Shown here: positions 38,971-48,200 of the stretch, piece by piece
Layout: every line of letters begins with the position of its first letter
Numbering within the stretch: position 1 is the first letter of the stretch
Assembly (NCBI GenBank): GCA_002811645.1
Contig: PDIP01000003.1
Coordinates: 471,783-535,782, forward strand
Source: Corallochytrium limacisporum
Taxonomy: Eukaryota > Opisthokonta
Reading direction: 5' to 3'
Length of the DNA: 64,000 bases
Translations under genes and position numbers: made by a program
The notes under the pieces: generated by a model
Seen by the model: only the letters and a program-made list of their open reading frames with translations
Told to the model about the DNA's origin: nothing
The model's database searches: none

Positions 38971-40410
38971 ATGAAAGGTGGTGCACATGCTCCGGAATGG
39001 AACACAAAATATTACAAGGACGTGAAAGAGATTGCACGGGTTGCCAGGGGGCCTGCAGCTCGGCTACGGAGTATTCGTAAAGATGCAAACTTCGTAGAAA
39101 GTGTGGTAGATCTGTGTCCCTTTGGCTGGGCAGTCGCAGCCAATCTACGTTGCGGATTGTGGTACGTCAAGACCCATCTGCTTACCGACTGTTGCTACTT
39201 CAAGTCCACGGATGGCCATTTTGGGGAGTGGAACGTCAGCCTGTCCAGGTTGAATATTGGCGTGCTCGATCTGCTTTCAGAACATGGCGCTCTACTGATC
39301 GTTGACGCCACGAGAAGGGGCAAACGATTCCCAGATGCGTTGTCGAAGAGCATTCCATTGTGGGTGGCCGTGATGAATGAATACCTTGGACTCGGAGAAA
39401 GTGATGTGACGGTTCCCGAACCAATTAGTGGCACGGAAAAGGCACAAATGACTGAAAGAGTGAAGCCGTTGGTAACAAAGCTGGCCCCAGTCCTGGATAC
39501 TTTGATTACAAAAGATTTGCGGAACAAACTGTTCGAAAGGGGGTACTTGCGACCCTTCTTTGTGTCAGGTACAGATTCGCTGGCGGCAGTCCAGGACGTG
39601 ATTGATGAAGCAAAAGAGCTATTTAGGGAGTGTATGCCACTGATTCTAGTCTCTGCCTCAAGTATGGCGGACAGCGATGGCATCGACGGATACATCCCAG
39701 GCGCTGCGGACGATGAAGAAAGTTGGGCCAGGGGCCTCAGATCGGCTGACTTTTGGCAGTCAGAAATTCAAGAGCAACTTGATCTGGTTGACAATCGGAC
39801 AGGTGATGAGCATATTATCAATGTCATTGATAAGATAGTGGCGGAAAGGAGTCATCACGTTGAAGATAAAGATGAAGGAATGGGAAATGTCACTGAGAGC
39901 TTAAATCTTCGACAGGAAGATGGGTCGCTGAAGGTGGAGATTGAAATTGAGGACATAGAAGAATCAGAAGCCCCCTCCTGCGAAGTGTTTGTACGAGCAA
40001 GCACCTCAGACAGCGACCCGCCTCCTAACACACTCCAGCTGGTCCACACAGCTGCCAACAATGAGAAGCAAGCCAGAATTGCTTTCGAAAAATGGCTGTA
40101 CACGGCACTTGACTCCTGGATATCAGAGCAAATCAAGGCAGCGCGGCAGGGTCATTCCGCAGATATGCCCTTTGAGTATCGAGTTATTGTCACCGACACA
40201 ATGGATTGTCCAGTTACCCGCAGAGCATTGATGGCTGCCCTACTGTGCATCGCGGAACGCGAGTTAGGTTATGACCGTGCTGCGGTGAGCAAAGCAACCA
40301 TTCAAGCACGTCTTGCACACGTCAACACCCTGAGACCGTTCTGCAAAGTTCCTCGAGTATATGCCAAAGCGCTAACGCGTCATTTCCTTGGACTCAAACA
40401 TACATATTAG
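38971..40410 (+). CDS. RIT1: Initiator tRNA A64 2'-O-ribosylphosphate transferase (Rit1)
   Basis: A 479-residue enzyme that attaches phosphoribosyl to A64 of initiator methionine tRNA, keeping it out of elongation. Conserved segments are CGLWYV (61-66), YFKSTDGHFGEWN (76-88), IVDATRRGKRFPDALSKSIPLW (110-131, the most diagnostic) and a C-terminal dual-specificity-phosphatase-like domain (about 330-479) with a degenerate active loop (VTDTMDCPVTRRAL). The end, PFCKVPRVYAKAL, matches the family. Rit1 is known from fungi and plants and absent from animals. A TTG 9 nt upstream is in frame; ATG 38971 is preferred. It is convergent with the septin gene. Confidence 0.93.
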   Translation: MKGGAHAPEWNTKYYKDVKEIARVARGPAARLRSIRKDANFVESVVDLCPFGWAVAANLRCGLWYVKTHLLTDCCYFKSTDGHFGEWNVSLSRLNIGVLDLLSEHGALLIVDATRRGKRFPDALSKSIPLWVAVMNEYLGLGESDVTVPEPISGTEKAQMTERVKPLVTKLAPVLDTLITKDLRNKLFERGYLRPFFVSGTDSLAAVQDVIDEAKELFRECMPLILVSASSMADSDGIDGYIPGAADDEESWARGLRSADFWQSEIQEQLDLVDNRTGDEHIINVIDKIVAERSHHVEDKDEGMGNVTESLNLRQEDGSLKVEIEIEDIEESEAPSCEVFVRASTSDSDPPPNTLQLVHTAANNEKQARIAFEKWLYTALDSWISEQIKAARQGHSADMPFEYRVIVTDTMDCPVTRRALMAALLCIAERELGYDRAAVSKATIQARLAHVNTLRPFCKVPRVYAKALTRHFLGLKHTY

Positions 40411-40612
40411 ATAAAGAACCAGCGTATTCTCCTCCAGTATTAAGACTGTATTGTGTTTGTATATTATATTGCAATCCGATGTCTGTCGGTTCACAAAGAA
40501 GTTAGACCCGTCACAATGTTTCCTGAGATGGCTACCTGTAGATCCTTCCCTCTTGAACGGTCCTTTTCTCCTGATTTCCACGTACTCCTATAGACTTTAT
40601 CCCGACAAAGAT

Positions 40613-41827
40613 CTAAGCAGTGGTGCCTTTGTTGTCCTTAAGAGCACGAGCACCCTCGTTGTACTTCTTCTGCAGACCGGATTGCATGCTCTCAAGACGG
40701 TTCTCTTGCTCCTGCACGCGCAGATTGACAAGTTTCTCCATGTCGGCCTGCAATTTGGCAAGTTTCTCTTCGCTTGCTTTCTTTTCCGCCTGGAGTTTCG
40801 CCAACAGGTCTTGTTCGGTGTCGTTGAAGTTACCAAAAGCTCCCAGCCTCTGGCGACGGTAGTTCTCGTAGAAGAGTTCGTGTGTCATGTCCTTGAGGTC
40901 CTGCATGTGTGTGCGGATAATTGCATCCCGCAGTTTCGGGAAGTCGCTGAAACGCTCATCTTCGATGCTGACCGCCCCCCAAGGGTACTGGCGTCCTAGC
41001 ACGGACCGTCCGTTCACGTTAATCCGAGTAGTGGCACCGATAACTGCGAATGGAATGGCGTTCTGCAGAGCGCTGGCTGCGTCCATGGCATCGTCCTCGT
41101 CGTCCTCGTCATCGTCATCGGATTCGAACGGGAAGCGATAGTAGGAAATTCCATGCGCATCGAGATCGCGCAGAACAGCCTGCTTGACCTTCTTGCGCTC
41201 ATCCTCGGTAAGGGTGTCAGCCTTAGCAATGATGGGAATGACATTGGCCCGACGACAGAGCTCCTTCAGAGCCTTAATGTCCAGAGGACGCAGACCGCGC
41301 TGGCAACCCGGGGGAATGAAATACAGCACGCAATTCACTCGAGCGTCCTTGATCTTGTTGCGGTTCAGCTTGAACTCATCCTGCAGATACTTGTCGTACT
41401 GAGAATCAATATACTCGCAGGCCTTGTCCCAATGGCCATCAGTCTCCATACTGTCACCAAAACCGTGCACGTTCACAATGGTCAGACGTAGACGCACACC
41501 TTTTTCGACAATGTCGCAGGTCTTGGCCTCAACATCGGGGACAGTGGTTTCGATTTCTCCGTTGGCGGCGGGCCGGCACAATGGCTCATCCATTTTGCCA
41601 TGGTCAAGAACGTCGGTCATAAACAAAGAGTTTACCAGGGTGCGTTTGCCCAGACCGCTCTGGCCGACCACCATAACAGTGAAGCTGAAACCCTTCTTCA
41701 CAGTCTTTCTGTGCAGCTGGTTAGGGAGGTTAGCGAAACCGACGTAAGCATTGGGCCTGACCTCTTGAGGTTCAGGAGCAGGAGGACGCCGCGGAGGTGG
41801 GGCAGGTGTATTCTCTTTGCTAGTCAT
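40613..41827 (-). CDS. Septin with altered G1 and G3 GTPase motifs
   Basis: A 404-residue septin: Pro-rich N-terminus, polybasic stretch (HRKTVKKG), GTPase domain (about 48-315), septin unique element (NGRSVLGRQYPWGAVSIED) and C-terminal coiled coil (about 345-395). Septins form filaments at membranes and division sites. G4 AKAD is intact. However, the P-loop reads GQSGLGKRT (55-63), with Arg62 where Ser/Thr normally coordinates Mg. G3 reads NVHGFGD (119-125) instead of DTPGFGD. An acidic insert (SDDDDEDDEDD) interrupts the domain. It may be a catalytically dead subunit like some septin-group members. The start is ATG 41827. Confidence 0.93.
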   Translation of the reverse strand: MTSKENTPAPPPRRPPAPEPQEVRPNAYVGFANLPNQLHRKTVKKGFSFTVMVVGQSGLGKRTLVNSLFMTDVLDHGKMDEPLCRPAANGEIETTVPDVEAKTCDIVEKGVRLRLTIVNVHGFGDSMETDGHWDKACEYIDSQYDKYLQDEFKLNRNKIKDARVNCVLYFIPPGCQRGLRPLDIKALKELCRRANVIPIIAKADTLTEDERKKVKQAVLRDLDAHGISYYRFPFESDDDDEDDEDDAMDAASALQNAIPFAVIGATTRINVNGRSVLGRQYPWGAVSIEDERFSDFPKLRDAIIRTHMQDLKDMTHELFYENYRRQRLGAFGNFNDTEQDLLAKLQAEKKASEEKLAKLQADMEKLVNLRVQEQENRLESMQSGLQKKYNEGARALKDNKGTTA

Positions 41828-43567
41828 GATCGATCGGTTCTGATTGAGAACAAATTGAATGAATGTGTACAGTATTGTGCAAAAACATTTGGAACTGTGG
41901 TAGCAAGATGCTCTCAACTAGCTTTTGTGGCCGCTAGTGTTTACGGCCATGTTTGTCCCGGTGTGATGTCTGTGTGCGCAGCAACCGGCATCGAAATGTA
42001 GGCATCGGAGGAAGGCGACATCGCCAGTGTCCAAAGGACAACAAAAAGAGGCGATACTGCTCATCACTCCGTCTCCTGGAGAACCCGCCACTTTTTACAG
42101 GGAGCCACCAGCAGCCAACTGAACCATGGGGTGTCCCCCGTGTTGAAACCCACTTCCGGCACCCCCCTCCTCCGAAACGCGCCAATTTCGCGATCAGTGC
42201 TGAATGGATGGTCCCCGGTACCGTAGAAACGAGCGAGTTCTCAATGAAAAAGCCAGTGCGCGGTCCAAAAGGCTAGAAAAGTCTTCAACACACACACACC
42301 CCTCCCCCTTAACCCAACGATGCCTGAACATTTTCTTCCCCGTTCTGCCGCTCTGGGATTTTCTTTTTTTTTTTTGTTGGAGTTGAGCAAAAGTGGGACA
42401 AGGCTGGGGGGGGGGGTTCGCCCGAGCAACACACGCACTCTGGCGTTCGGACGGGTTTTCAGCGGGGCAAAAGGAGGCAGGGAGGGAGAGGGACCGCGGG
42501 CGTGAGCGGAGAAAGAAAGTGCGCGCAAGCGTCCCCGCCGGGGGAAGAGAAAAAAAGAGAGAAATTGAAAATTCTCTGAGTGGGGGGCAGCACCAGGGCA
42601 CCCCCCCCCCTCCCTTCGGCGGGCTTAGACACGCGCGCTGAATGAAACATTTTCCATAGCAAAAGTATAGAGAAATTCGCCTTTGTTTGGGCAACCACTC
42701 AGAATATTGTTGGGCGCGAGTGTTGCTGGGTGACTGTCGACATTTTCACAGGGGGGAGGGGGTGGGTTTGCTCTATGGTCTCTATTTCATTTGGCTCCCC
42801 CTCTCTCTGCTTCGGCCTGCACCACGCACAGACCTCCTTTTCATAACTTTTTCTGTCTTCGCTTAGCGAAATAATTTCACAGAGATTCCATACTGAAAGG
42901 CTGGTTCGCGGCTTGAACCAGTGACCAATTATTCACCCTCCGCCGGGCAGTGCACCCTACCACACACTGTGCTCCGTATTTTCAAGGCCTCTCTCTCTGC
43001 CGGAATTGCCTGTGCCTGGCCCTTTCACTCTGTCTTCTCTCCGTCCAAAGGTCGGTCGAGCCGCGAAAGAGAGTTTGGGGGAGATGGGCGGGGGGGTGGG
43101 TTGGCGTTCCGGGGCATGGGGCCCCACCCTGGTGGCGCGGGGTCCATAGCCATTGTACGGCCCGCTGCTACCGGCTGAATCCACTGAATTCACTACCATG
43201 GAAAGGCGATAATTTAATATACCTATTGCGTCTTTGGAATTTTGATGGAATCTATTTTTTGATTTATTTGATTATCAATCAAGAGGATTTCCGGTAGTGG
43301 ATGTACCAGGGAGATCCACCTCGAAATATAGCGTGGCCCATATGCGCAGCCCTGGCCAGCGCAAAACAGCCAGTAGGTGCCACGGGCAAATTCACTCCAG
43401 TGGACCCAAAGTACTCGCAAACAACCTACTGCAGAGCATTCAGGTTGGCAGTTGCACTCAAACATTGCCTGAGGGTACTTCATGGTACATATTTAAGTAT
43501 GTATGCGTTCTAGACAAACAGGAGTATCTGGGTTATAGATCAAACTTTAGAACGGAAACTTACGTCG
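41828..43567. other. 1.7-kb divergent intergenic region with homopolymer tracts
   Basis: No gene is supported. Open frames around 42194-42694 are produced by homopolymers: T12 near 42364-42375, and G and C runs at about 42400-42420 and 42600-42615. CCATACTGAAAGG lies at 42888-42900, beside a 7-bp-stem hairpin (42901-42921). A TTGATT-ATC-AATCAA element is at 43268-43282. Confidence 0.45.
43268..43282. promoter_or_regulatory. TTGATT-ATC-AATCAA inverted element
   Basis: A perfect 6-bp inverted repeat around ATC, about 290 bp upstream of the uL11m start. It shares 13 identical bases with the element upstream of GRWD1. Confidence 0.4.
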
Positions 43568-44095
43568 ATGGCAGGACGGGGAGCCGCAGCCAAAGGGGCT
43601 GACCAGCTGGTTGCCACCATCAAGGGATACATACCAGCACAAAAAGCCGCCCCTGGTCCACCCTTGGGTCCGGCACTTGGTGCTCGTGGTGTGAACATTG
43701 GTGCTTTCACCAAAGCATTCAATGACGGGACACGGCACATCAAAGCCGGAACACCTCTACCAGCTAACATTTACATTTACGGAGATCGCAGTTTCAAATA
43801 TGATTTCAAGACGCCGCCGGTCTCTCATTTTATTAAGGAAGCTCTTGGTGTAGATACTCTGAGTGCAACCCCAAAGCATGAGATCGTAGGTACGATCAGT
43901 TTGAAGCACTGCTATGAAATTGCAAAGATCAAAGCACAGGATCCCAACCATAAAGAAAGACGCCTGTCATTGGAACAGATCACTCGCCAGGTCGTCAACA
44001 CCTGCATCACATCGGGTGTAAACGTATACAATGACAAGACAGGAACAAATACGCATGATCGCACTAAAAAGGCACGTTTATTGACGGAAGAATAG
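43568..44095 (+). CDS. MRPL11: Mitochondrial large ribosomal subunit protein uL11m
   Basis: A 175-residue bacterial-type L11. The N-terminal domain has the diagnostic GYIPAQKAAPGPPLGPALGA region and GVNIGAFTKAFN (the thiostrepton-loop proline-rich segment). The C-terminal rRNA-binding domain includes FKTPPVSHFIKEA and the SLEQITRQVVNTCITSGV block. It belongs to the GTPase-associated centre. There is little extra N-terminal presequence, as in many mitochondrial L11 proteins. It is convergent with bL35m (100 bp), another mitoribosomal gene. Confidence 0.95.
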   Translation: MAGRGAAAKGADQLVATIKGYIPAQKAAPGPPLGPALGARGVNIGAFTKAFNDGTRHIKAGTPLPANIYIYGDRSFKYDFKTPPVSHFIKEALGVDTLSATPKHEIVGTISLKHCYEIAKIKAQDPNHKERRLSLEQITRQVVNTCITSGVNVYNDKTGTNTHDRTKKARLLTEE

Positions 44096-44195
44096 TTAAC
44101 GCTGACATATTAAATGTACAAAATATATTACTGTATAACTATGGCACATGTATTGAATGATGGAGATGGTGATTGTTGAGTGGAGACTGCAGCAA

Positions 44196-44822
44196 TCATG
44201 TTCGGCCCTTGGTGGCGCCAGTACCAGATCCACCACGGTGTTTGGCCATGTTGCGCCAATACGGTAGCATGGCCATCAAACGCTTCGTAAGCTGGCGCGG
44301 GATCAGCACTGGTCGACGGAGACGCAGCTTGCGGGCGGTGCTCTTCTTCCAATTGAAATGATTCTTACCCGCCTGCCAACGTTTCATGACTCCACCGGGG
44401 AGCACAATAACTCTCTTTGCAAGACCCTTCTTGGTCTTCATTTTGTACCTGGAGTTCTCAATCTCCCTGAGCTTCCGTGCCTTAACACCGCGCCAGTCCT
44501 TGCGAGACATCTTTGTTGGCATCCGCTTCAATCCAAACACTCCCCGCTTCGGTGCTTCACTGAGTCTCGGGTCAAATAGCGGAACCTTCTTCTCCGGATG
44601 CCAAAAGGCATTCATTTTCTGTGTACCCGAGAATGACCGGGCGCTGAGGAGGCCAAACATCCCAAAATTTCCACCCGGTGCCGCCAAGCGGCAAGGGCTG
44701 ACAGTCTGCGCACGTTTAACCAGCATCGGGCCCGCCACGACGCTCTGCAAGTTTCTAGTATGTGCAGCAGCGGAGTAGCGGATTGCCTGCACGGCTACCC
44801 GCCGACATATTTTACTCATCAT
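44196..44822 (-). CDS. MRPL35: Mitochondrial large ribosomal subunit protein bL35m
   Basis: A 208-residue protein with a long basic N-terminal extension (import signal MMSKICRRVAVQAIRYSAAAHTR). The bL35 core lies at about residues 125-195: KMKTKKGLAKRVIV, then WQAGKNHFNWKKSTARKLRLRRPVLI and the end KRLMAMLPYW. bL35 stabilises the large-subunit rRNA near the central protuberance. Two consecutive Met codons are possible starts. It is the last gene recognised before the gene-free right end. Confidence 0.9.
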   Translation of the reverse strand: MMSKICRRVAVQAIRYSAAAHTRNLQSVVAGPMLVKRAQTVSPCRLAAPGGNFGMFGLLSARSFSGTQKMNAFWHPEKKVPLFDPRLSEAPKRGVFGLKRMPTKMSRKDWRGVKARKLREIENSRYKMKTKKGLAKRVIVLPGGVMKRWQAGKNHFNWKKSTARKLRLRRPVLIPRQLTKRLMAMLPYWRNMAKHRGGSGTGATKGRT

Positions 44823-45241
44823 TTAGCTTTCGTAAGATTCTACTATATTTCCATTAGATCATCAACATGTCACATAAACAAGTTCTTGTCGTCAGCGATC
44901 CTCTTGCCACAATGTACAGTATTCGCAAGCCTGAAAACTACGTGCCATGAAGTTTAATATAGGTTTATCTTGACAGGAAGGTGACTACGATTACTAGAAG
45001 CACATCTGTCCGTTTGAGAAAGGAGACAGCAAGGCAGAAAACTCCTCCACACAGATAGTGGTCGCAAGGACAGAACCGGTGGAGGCCCTCACCAGTAGGG
45101 GAGTGAAACCTGCAAACTGCGGACCACATTGTCGGGTGGTCCCCCTCCCACCACGCTGAACTCTGCGCTATGCCGCCGAACTCGCCGGTGCATTCACACT
45201 AAGAAAGGCTGACGAAAATTGAGAAGATCTTAACTGTTCCG

Positions 45242-45269
45242 TATATATATATATATATATATATATATA
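45242..45269. repeat. (TA)14 microsatellite
   Basis: Fourteen uninterrupted TA dinucleotides, about 420 bp beyond the bL35m start. Likely length-variable. Confidence 0.97.
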
Positions 45270-48200
45270 ACGGTCGTCCGTATACAAAATTGCTGTTGAC
45301 TATTCAGTGCGATTCTGGGATATCTTTCACAGGCGGAAGCTTTCTCCTGTTATCGGAGACACAGAAATTGGTCATCAATTGATGTACTTGAGCTATCGAG
45401 TAGTCGAACAAACTCTGAACTTGGCATGGGACGGATTTGACGGCTTTTCCTAGGTGATTTTGGTCCTAGATGATTTTGAGAAGTTTGAGGGTCAGCGGCG
45501 AGCAAAACATGGTTTCACATCTATCTGACCATCCAAACGATTGCATGCTTTCATTGTTTTGAATAAAGACCTTCTATCGCTAAACATGCTTGTGATCGTA
45601 GATTCTCGGCAGGAGCAAGGGTTGATGTGGTGCAGCGGGTTCACGGTAGGAGTGAGCATATGCCCACAGAAATGTAAGTCGTCGTTGCTGTGCCAGTTGA
45701 CCGCATCCGACTTCAAATCCCGAGAAGCCTTTCTCGTTCGTGTTTTCACAAGTCTGTTTCAGAATGTGACGGGTGAAGTAGTTGTCTTGATTCGTGCGCG
45801 AGTTTGACATGGTGGTAGGATCGTATGCCTTGGTCTTGTATGTAGTGTCTGGTGTTGTATTTTTTGAATGTGGTCGCACTGTGCCATTGGGTTGCGTAAA
45901 GCAGCACTGTCTTCATTGATGTAGCAAAAGAGAGAAGTTGATTCAGAGCCGTACACTGGAAACTCTAATAATGAAGGCCAAAAGGCCTGCTGTCATGCGG
46001 TAGTATCGTCTCCAGGTGGGCTCAAGTGACACCCCAACGATCCCAAACAAAAAATGAATTTCCCGCTGACGGCAGCCTTTTAGAGCACACTTCGAAAGCA
46101 TTTGGGTTTTGTCGGTACGTATTTGTCTACACGTTCTGTCGGGCCCTTTTGTCGCGCTGCACTCAACATTCGGAGCATTGCCAACGGTTTCGAAGAATTC
46201 ATAAGCAACAAGGATGAACAGAACGAAAGGGAGGGGTCATTATGCTGTAGCAGCAAAATACAGCACGGCGCTGGTACAGAAGCCAGTCGAACAGCCTGAC
46301 AGCATACACTACTCTATTGTACTGTCACTACGGTCAAACTATCCAAGATAATGCGGCGATAGGCTTACCGCTTGTGATAGTGGTTGCCTCTTTCGGGCGG
46401 AAAATTCCCAAACTCACTCTGCAAAGTCTAATGATAGAGGATAGAATGTTTTGTCTCCTTGATATGCTTGAAACTCTTGAGCGAGACAAAGTCCTACGAT
46501 ATCCTGCCGCCAACCTCTGTACTATTCCTGTTCTAACGGTACTGTTGGGCAGTGGTTTAGCCAGTGCGTTTCATATCGTCGCAACAGCTCGCTTGTTGAG
46601 GGCGAAAACGGAGGGGATCTGTCACTTCGACGGTGTTCACGAGGTAGACGAGCAGGCAGCAGCATGCTACGGTTCATTAGGCGACTAGGCGTAGAGAGAT
46701 GGCAGTATATCAGCACAATTCCGCTATCATGCTCAAATCATCTGTTCATCCGGAGTACTAGTTATCCATCTCAGTTACAAAAGCCGGCATCCCGTATGAT
46801 GTCGATATTGTGCTTGCTGGCTTACCGGGCTGCGAAGGACAACATCAACGTGGTCATGCCAAGAGCTCCCACTTCTGTAACTCAGCCGGGACGTAGGTCG
46901 AATGTGTTGCTGTGGATGGGTTGAGAATGGAACTATTTACTGCTGGTGTGTTGTTGTTGCAGGATCTTCAAAGATGGAACGCGGCGATAGGTTAGTATCA
47001 CCCGTATAGGAACTGAGAGTTCAGGGCTTACTGTAGTGTCCAACTTCATTCTCATCCCGGCAATCTACTATGTCTTGCCTTACACTGTTACTTGTACGGA
47101 TTCCCTCGAGCTGGTCCTTAGTCCTTGCTGTACTTTTTTTTGTATAGCCCGGTTATGAAATGATGGACCGCTTGGTCTTCACTTACTCTCCTCCATCTTT
47201 GTCGTTAGCGTTCGGACGTGGTGGGTGGAAAAGGAAATCTGCCCTAAAGCTGGCCTGCTAAACTTAACTCATGTACCGCATACTTTCGCAAGTCCAGTCA
47301 GGTATATTGGATAACAGAAACTGTTAGAAAATGTGACGACAGCAACAAGGGTGATTAGAAATAGACGGAAAACAAGAAATTTTACTTCCATTGTCTTTGC
47401 TCCACATCTCGTACACGCCGCAGGGTCCATGCAGAAAAAGAAAGATCAAACACAAGACGTCCTTATAATCCAACACTGCTGAGCACAGCACATGTTCCAT
47501 AGACAAGAAAGAGGAGGATATAACTATCAATAATGTTCAAAAAAAAGCCCTTGCGGGTCCATAGTGGACGAAACGCATTTCTTTGCTGCCCACAGGCATT
47601 GCAATCGTAAATGAGCACACACACGGCGTGTGCGCTCTGTGTGTTGGTCATCGATAACGAGGACCCAAAAGGGTTGGGGTTTTGTCCAATGCTCCGTTTT
47701 TATGGTGTGATGATGCTGTGTGGTGATTGCAAACTTATACTTGGGCATTCTTTTCCAGTGTATCATCTTAGCTCCATGTGCTGAGAGCTGGCAGCCAGCT
47801 GCATATTGACGCCTTGTGCCTGATCAGGGCCGAGATCATTGATGAAGATGAAGATGGAGGGATCATAAAATACACACAGCACTCCGCTTTCCGTGTATCT
47901 TTCTTTATTCGTGTGGATGGCTGCTTATGATCTCACTGCGGTCGTCGGTCCGGACTGAAAAGTCCTGCAGTACAGCAAAGCTCTGTGCTGTGGGGAGTGT
48001 CGCTTTTGAGACGTGTGTCCCTTGTACTAAGGCTTGGTCGTGAGGGTTGCTCGAACACTCTCCAATGATGGGAAGTGCATTTCAGACAAGGAATGAACAC
48101 GAACGAAGAGTACATTCAGAAATCTGACAACACTCAGAACTATGTGCAGAGACAAGAGACTGAGTGTTACAGACTACGCACAACAGTAACCCATCATCTA

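Noticed and set aside
42194-42694. 166-codon minus-strand frame
   Set aside because: Generated by homopolymer runs of G, C and T; low complexity.
42901-42975. Possible minus-strand tRNA gene
   Set aside because: The sequence has TTGAACC and CTACCAC-like text reminiscent of a tRNA, but the T-arm region folds as a different 7-bp hairpin and the anticodon and acceptor stems do not form.
45971-45990. Possible U2 snRNA start (GGCCTTTTGGC on the minus strand)
   Set aside because: Only the short palindromic hairpin matches; the branch-site-pairing GTAGTA segment and the remaining conserved 5' sequence are missing.
46317-46688. 123-codon plus-strand frame
   Set aside because: Reads plausibly, but with no family resemblance, no second exon and no conserved context it cannot be supported.
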